DNA of 64,000 nt from CAVRCA01 sp965218045 (GTDB taxonomy: Bacteria; Pseudomonadota; Alphaproteobacteria; Acetobacterales; Acetobacteraceae), in the NCBI GenBank assembly GCA_965218045.1, contig CBDCJX010000011.1, forward strand, positions 930,001-994,000, in the 5' to 3' direction. Below are positions 60,296 to 64,000 of this stretch, piece after piece. The notes beneath the pieces were generated by a model. That model ran no database searches and was not told where the DNA came from. It was given only the letters and a program-made list of their open reading frames with translations. The number at the start of each line of letters is the position of its first letter. Positions within the stretch are counted from its first letter, which is position 1. The translations under genes and the position numbers were made by a program.

Positions 60296-60967
60296 CTATC
60301 GCCGCGAACGCGGCGTCAGGCCGATCGCTTCCAGATACGCCAGAGTGCGGGTTTCCTGACGTGGCAACATTTGCAGCAACAGGTCGAGATCGGCGGGGTG
60401 GTCGATATCCATGCCGATGCCGGGCAGCCGCACGATAGCTGGGTCAACGCCGCGCGCGCGGGCCGCGCTGAGATGGGGGAAGAAACTGTCGTCGCCGAAT
60501 TGCAGCGGCACTGCGTCTGGCGGCGTGAGCAGCACCGCGTTGGAACCGCGCTGGTCGTGGGCCGGCACGATAGTGAAGGCCGGCGCCTCGCGATGCTCCG
60601 CCAGCACGGTGGCGACTTCGGCGGCGGTGATGCGGGGAATGTCGCCGGGCACCTGAAGCATCCCGCCCCGCCCCTCGCGACGCAGCAGTCGCGTCGCGGC
60701 CGCCACCGCGCCGGTGTGTCCGTCGCGCGCGCCATCCATGAGCACGCGCGCGCCGAGCCGTCCGGCGAGCCGCGTCGCGGCGGGGTCGAGGGTGACAACG
60801 ATGATCCCCGCCAGCTCGCGCGTCGCCGCCAGCGCGTGCAGAACATCCTCCGCCATCAACGCGGCCAAAGTGCGACGCTGCTCCGACGTCAGGCGGCCGG
60901 CGAGGCGTTGCTTGGCGCCATCGATCTCCTTGATCGGCACCACCGCCCAGATATCGGATGAACTCAC
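60296..60967 (-). CDS. cofC: F420 guanylyltransferase, CofC/FbiD type
   Basis: A 223-residue nucleotidyltransferase that activates a small phospho-acid with GTP. It has VPIKEIDGAKQRLAG near residue 10, GDIP near residue 109 and the FG..SF..H pattern (FGDDSFFPH) near residue 160, followed by GIGMDIDHPADLDLL. Relatives use 2-phospholactate, phosphoenolpyruvate or 3-phosphoglycerate; residues here (GHTGAV, DQRGSNAV) differ from the actinobacterial pattern, so the substrate is open. The GTG start overlaps the cofD stop by four bases (GTGA). Confidence 0.87.
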   Translation of the reverse strand: MSSSDIWAVVPIKEIDGAKQRLAGRLTSEQRRTLAALMAEDVLHALAATRELAGIIVVTLDPAATRLAGRLGARVLMDGARDGHTGAVAAATRLLRREGRGGMLQVPGDIPRITAAEVATVLAEHREAPAFTIVPAHDQRGSNAVLLTPPDAVPLQFGDDSFFPHLSAARARGVDPAIVRLPGIGMDIDHPADLDLLLQMLPRQETRTLAYLEAIGLTPRSRR

Positions 60968-61902
60968 GCGCGCAGCTCGTCGGCCGCCGCCAGCACCGTG
61001 CGGGCCAACACCTCGCGGTGTTCCAACGTCGTCATCATCGTCTCGGCGAGAAACACCGACGCTTCGATCTCGATCGCCAGATCGGCGTCGGCGTGGTCGA
61101 GGATGTAGCCATCCAGCAGCGTGCCGTAGCGACGCGCCACAGCAGCGGCGGTCACGTCAAGGCCGAGCTCCGCCATCATCTTGGCCGTCGGACCTTTGAC
61201 CGCTCGCCCACCGATGATCGGCGAGACAGCCAGGACCGGAGCGGCACACCTCATCAACGCATCTGAAACGCCGGGCAGAGAGAGAATTGGTTCGACGCTG
61301 ATGAACGGGTTCGACGGACAGATGACCACGGCACGCAAATCCGGCCGGCGCAGCACCTCGAGAAAATCCGGTTGCGCCTTCGCCGTCGCAGCACCTTGAA
61401 ACGCAATCTCGCGAACCACCGGCCGGCATTGCAGCCGCACGAAATAGTCCTGGAAGTCGAGCCAGCCTTCCTCGGTGCCAACGCGCGTGCTCACCGTGTC
61501 GTCGGACATCGGCAGGATCGTCGGCCGCACGCCGAGCCGACGGGCTAGATCGGCGGTCACTTCGGAGAGCGTCTCGCCCGCCCACAAACGCCGAGTGCGT
61601 TCGACATGCGTGGCAAGGTCTCGATCGCCCAGTCGGAACCAGGTCTCGCCGCCAACCTCGCCGAGCGCTTGCATGAACGACCAGGTCTCGTCCCGCCGTC
61701 CCCAACCGGTCTCGGGGTTGGCGACGTCGGCCAGCGTGTAGATCAGGGTGTCGATGTCGGGCGAGATACGCAGGCCCAGATGCTCGAAATCATCGCCGGT
61801 GTTGGCGACGATCACCAGCTCGTCGGCCGGCAGCACGCGGGCGAGCCCGAGTGCCAGCTTGGCGCCGCCGATGCCGCCGGACAGCGCCACGACGCAGCTC
61901 AC
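60964..61902 (-). CDS. cofD: F420 phospho-acid transferase CofD/FbiA
   Basis: A 312-residue enzyme that transfers the activated phospho-acid to Fo, making F420-0 or a dehydro or glycerate analogue. Features are the start CVVALSGGIGGAKLALGLARV, NTGDDFEHLGLRISPDIDTL near residue 36 and the C-terminal SPIIGGRAVKGPTAKMM near residue 228. The frame extends far upstream into cofE in another phase; the GTG at 61902, overlapping the cofE stop by four bases (GTGA), is the likely start. Confidence 0.95.
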   Translation of the reverse strand: MSCVVALSGGIGGAKLALGLARVLPADELVIVANTGDDFEHLGLRISPDIDTLIYTLADVANPETGWGRRDETWSFMQALGEVGGETWFRLGDRDLATHVERTRRLWAGETLSEVTADLARRLGVRPTILPMSDDTVSTRVGTEEGWLDFQDYFVRLQCRPVVREIAFQGAATAKAQPDFLEVLRRPDLRAVVICPSNPFISVEPILSLPGVSDALMRCAAPVLAVSPIIGGRAVKGPTAKMMAELGLDVTAAAVARRYGTLLDGYILDHADADLAIEIEASVFLAETMMTTLEHREVLARTVLAAADELRA

Positions 61903-62666
61903 CGGAACAGATCCTCGCTCGGCGGACGCACCAGCTCGTGTGCCGGCACCACGGGTGCGTCCCAGGCGAGCCCGCGTAGCAGCACCACGGGCTGGCCTTC
62001 GTCGGCCTGGCCCATCAGCAGCCCCGCCGCCGCGGCGATCTCGTCGCCGAGCCCGACCACCGTCACCTCCAGCGTGCGGCCGAACATGTCGGGCTTGCCG
62101 CGCATGTCGACCAGGGCCGGCAACCCCGCGGCGCCGATCGCGACACCCACCGTGCCGCGTCGCCACGGGCGGCCGAAACTGTCGCTGATCACGACCGCCA
62201 GCTCGACGCCGAAACGCGCTTGCAGCGCGTCGCGCAGAGTGGCAGCGCTGCGGTCGGGGTCCAGCGGCAGTAGCAGCAGCCGGTCCGCCTCGCCCACTTG
62301 CGTGACGTTGGAGTGGTCCACTCCGGCATTCGCCATCACGAAGCCGAGCCGATGCTCCATGATCATCAGGTTCGGCCGGCAACGCACGACACGCGTCGAT
62401 TCCGACAGGATCACCTCGACGATGCGCGGGTCCTTGCCGACCGCGCCGGCCAGCCGCACCGCCTCGGCCGAGGGCGTCACGTCGGCCAAGGTGACGAAGC
62501 GCCCTTCCGCCTTGGAGACGATCTTCTGCGCCACGACGAGGACGTCGCCCGCTGCGGGCGCGATAGCCGCGCGCGCCATGGCGTCAACGATCAGTTCGGC
62601 GAGCTCGTCGCCCGCCTTGATGATCGGCAGGCCGGGAACGGCGGCGAGGGTGAGGGCCGGAATCAT
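61899..62666 (-). CDS. cofE: F420-0:gamma-glutamyl ligase
   Basis: A 255-residue GTP-dependent ligase that adds glutamate residues to F420-0. Motifs are VLVVAQKIVSKAEGR near residue 41, MANAGVDHSN near residue 105 and SDSFGRPWRRGTVGVAIG near residue 153. It lacks the C-terminal flavin reductase domain found in actinobacterial FbiB, so it is the short archaeal-type enzyme. GGGGTGAGG precedes the ATG at 62666. It is the second gene of the fgd-cofE-cofD-cofC operon, 34 bases after fgd. Confidence 0.94.
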   Translation of the reverse strand: MIPALTLAAVPGLPIIKAGDELAELIVDAMARAAIAPAAGDVLVVAQKIVSKAEGRFVTLADVTPSAEAVRLAGAVGKDPRIVEVILSESTRVVRCRPNLMIMEHRLGFVMANAGVDHSNVTQVGEADRLLLLPLDPDRSAATLRDALQARFGVELAVVISDSFGRPWRRGTVGVAIGAAGLPALVDMRGKPDMFGRTLEVTVVGLGDEIAAAAGLLMGQADEGQPVVLLRGLAWDAPVVPAHELVRPPSEDLFR

Positions 62667-62700
62667 GGCGGCCTCACCCCAGGGCCGGCGGGCGCACGGC

Positions 62701-63705
62701 CTAGCCGAAGCGCTTGCGCAACAACGGCAGCACCATCTCGCCATAAAGCTTGAGGAAACGCGGCTGATCAGGGCCGGGCGCGTGGAACACGAGGTGGTTG
62801 AAACCCAGCCCGTGATAATACGCGATCTGCTCGACATGCTCCTCGGGATCGGTCGAGACGATCCAGCGTTTCGCCGTCCGCTCAACCGGCAGCGCGTCCG
62901 CCAGACGCTCCATCTCGCGCGGATCATGCACCGACATCTTCTCGTCCGAGCTCAGCGCCAGCGCGCCCCACAACTTGGTATCCTGCATCGCCCGCTCGCG
63001 ATCGGTGTCGAACGAAACCTTCACCTCGATCATCATGTCGTAATTGGACGCCTGGCGGCTCGAATCGGTAAGCCCTTGCTTGACATTGGGCAGCAGCGTC
63101 TCGGTGTAGAGCTCGCGCGCCTTGCCGCTGGTGCAGATGAAACCATCGGCCTGTCGCCCCGCGTATTTCGCCACCAGCGCCCCGGCCGCCGCGACATAGA
63201 TCGGCACCGGCTGGTCCGGGCGGTCATAGATCGTCGCGTCCTTGGTCTGGTAATACTGGCCCTCGAAGGTGACATGCTGCTCGGTCCACAGCTTGCGCAT
63301 CAAGCCGACCGACTCGCGCAGCCGTGCAAAGCGTTCCTTGAACTCCGGCCACACCATACCGGTCGCGGGCACGTCGTTCAGTGATTCGCCGGTGCCGATA
63401 CCGAGAATCACCCGACCGGGGAACATCGCGCCGAGCGTGGCGAACGCCTGCGCGACGATGGTCGGGTGATAGCGAAAGGTCGGGGTCAGCACACTCGTGC
63501 CCATCACCACCCGCGAGGTCCGCGCACCCAGCGCGCCGAGCCAGGCCATCGAGAACGGCGCGTGGCCGTCCGTGTGCTTCCAGGGTTGGAAGTGGTCGCT
63601 GATGAAGACGGAATCGAAGCCGACCTCCTCGGCCAAAACGGAGAAATCCAGCAGCGGGGTTGGCGCGAACTGCTCCGCCGAGGCCTTGTATCCGAGCTTG
63701 AGCAC
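62701..63705 (-). CDS. fgd: F420-dependent glucose-6-phosphate dehydrogenase
   Basis: A 334-residue LLM-class enzyme closely resembling mycobacterial FGD1 along its whole length: LKLGYKASAEQFAP, SDHFQPWKHTDGHAPFS, GTSVLTPTFRYHPT, EFKERFARLRESVGLMR and DGFICTSGK. Residues equivalent to those used by FGD1 are all present: Asp37, His38, Trp42 and Glu107 at the cofactor and active site; Lys195, Lys256 and Arg280 at the phosphate site. It would reduce F420 while oxidising glucose-6-phosphate. The GTG start has GGGAGA nine bases upstream. It heads the cofEDC operon. Confidence 0.9.
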   Translation of the reverse strand: MLKLGYKASAEQFAPTPLLDFSVLAEEVGFDSVFISDHFQPWKHTDGHAPFSMAWLGALGARTSRVVMGTSVLTPTFRYHPTIVAQAFATLGAMFPGRVILGIGTGESLNDVPATGMVWPEFKERFARLRESVGLMRKLWTEQHVTFEGQYYQTKDATIYDRPDQPVPIYVAAAGALVAKYAGRQADGFICTSGKARELYTETLLPNVKQGLTDSSRQASNYDMMIEVKVSFDTDRERAMQDTKLWGALALSSDEKMSVHDPREMERLADALPVERTAKRWIVSTDPEEHVEQIAYYHGLGFNHLVFHAPGPDQPRFLKLYGEMVLPLLRKRFG

Positions 63706-63830
63706 GATCGTTCTCCCGTCCCGATATGAGCGAAAGCTAAGGAGAAAGCCCTCGCCCATCAACCGCCGCCCTCCCCGGCCCTTCCCGAATCGGGCATGCT
63801 CCGGCAAATCCACGAACCCAGGGGGCAGCG

Positions 63831-64000
63831 ATGACCACGAACCGGCCACGCTCCTGCTATGTGAGCTGCCTCGGGCACGAGTTGCACTATATGGAGTGGG
63901 GCTCGAGCGATGCCTCGCCGGTCGTCCTGTGGCACGGGCTGGCGCGGACCGGACGCGATTTCGACGACCTCGCCGCGGTGCTGGCCGAGCGTTACCGCGT
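63831..64000 (+). CDS. Alpha/beta hydrolase family protein (3' end outside window)
   Basis: Only the first 56 residues are visible. LHYMEWGSSDASPVVLWHGLARTGRDFDDLAAVL is the usual entry of an alpha/beta hydrolase, with the oxyanion HG motif. GGGGG precedes the ATG. It is divergent from fgd with a 125-base gap. The substrate is unknown. Confidence 0.75.
   Translation, partial: MTTNRPRSCYVSCLGHELHYMEWGSSDASPVVLWHGLARTGRDFDDLAAVLAERYR

Noticed and set aside
61906..62382. N-terminal extension of cofD
   Set aside because: It overlaps cofE in another phase, is Arg/Gly-rich and lies before the conserved CofD start at 61902.
1..64000. CRISPR array, rRNA operon or prophage
   Set aside because: No regularly spaced repeats, rRNA sequence, or integrase or phage structural genes were seen.

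Overview
The window is GC-rich and gene-dense, with short gaps and many 4-base stop/start overlaps. It fits a chromosome segment of an alphaproteobacterium, most likely order Rhodospirillales (Acetobacteraceae-like). The evidence is the gene run dgt-argS-SPOR-nagZ-M50-scpA-scpB-tatB-tatC-serS, a GTTC-N7-GTTC type LexA box between ssb and uvrA, a protein with two cold-shock domains, an NDUFAF6-like protein, and alanine at the quinolone-determining position of GyrA. The taxonomic call is inference; no rRNA gene is present.

Layout. 1-9.3 kb: the end of a fused LivM-LivG-LivF importer, two glutathione-transferase-like proteins, an enoyl-CoA hydratase homologue, a MoxR/VWA pair, a CoA-transferase and an aldehyde dehydrogenase. 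9.4-25.1 kb: housekeeping genes (radC, tRNA-Lys, cyclophilin, coaD, gyrA, cold-shock protein, ssb, uvrA, sodB, yajC) mixed with a Rieske oxygenase, DUF4142, DUF815 and LLM-type oxidoreductase genes. 25.1-34.7 kb: one long minus-strand run covering tRNA charging, chromosome segregation, cell-wall recycling and Tat secretion. 34.8-42.2 kb: erpA, xthA, a decayed IS630-type element inserted in a small gene, an MscS channel, DUF2254, a BNR-repeat protein and NnrU. 42.2-54.1 kb: an accessory catabolic block (CoA-transferase, SCP2-type thiolase, DUF35 protein, an unrecognised 537-residue protein, an HpcH/HpaI aldolase) followed by a complete branched-chain-type ABC importer with two tandem substrate-binding proteins.

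54.1-64 kb is the most notable part: a coenzyme F420 locus. A tightly overlapped minus-strand operon fgd-cofE-cofD-cofC lies near a fused CofG/CofH gene (fbiC), two further LLM oxidoreductases that may use F420, and a serine hydrolase. The products could make the deazaflavin Fo, add the phospho-acid moiety and glutamate tail, and reduce F420 with glucose-6-phosphate. FbiC, CofD, CofE and FGD carry their family hallmarks, and FGD retains all the cofactor and phosphate ligands compared. The substrate of the CofC-like protein is open, and no FbiB-type reductase domain is visible in this window.
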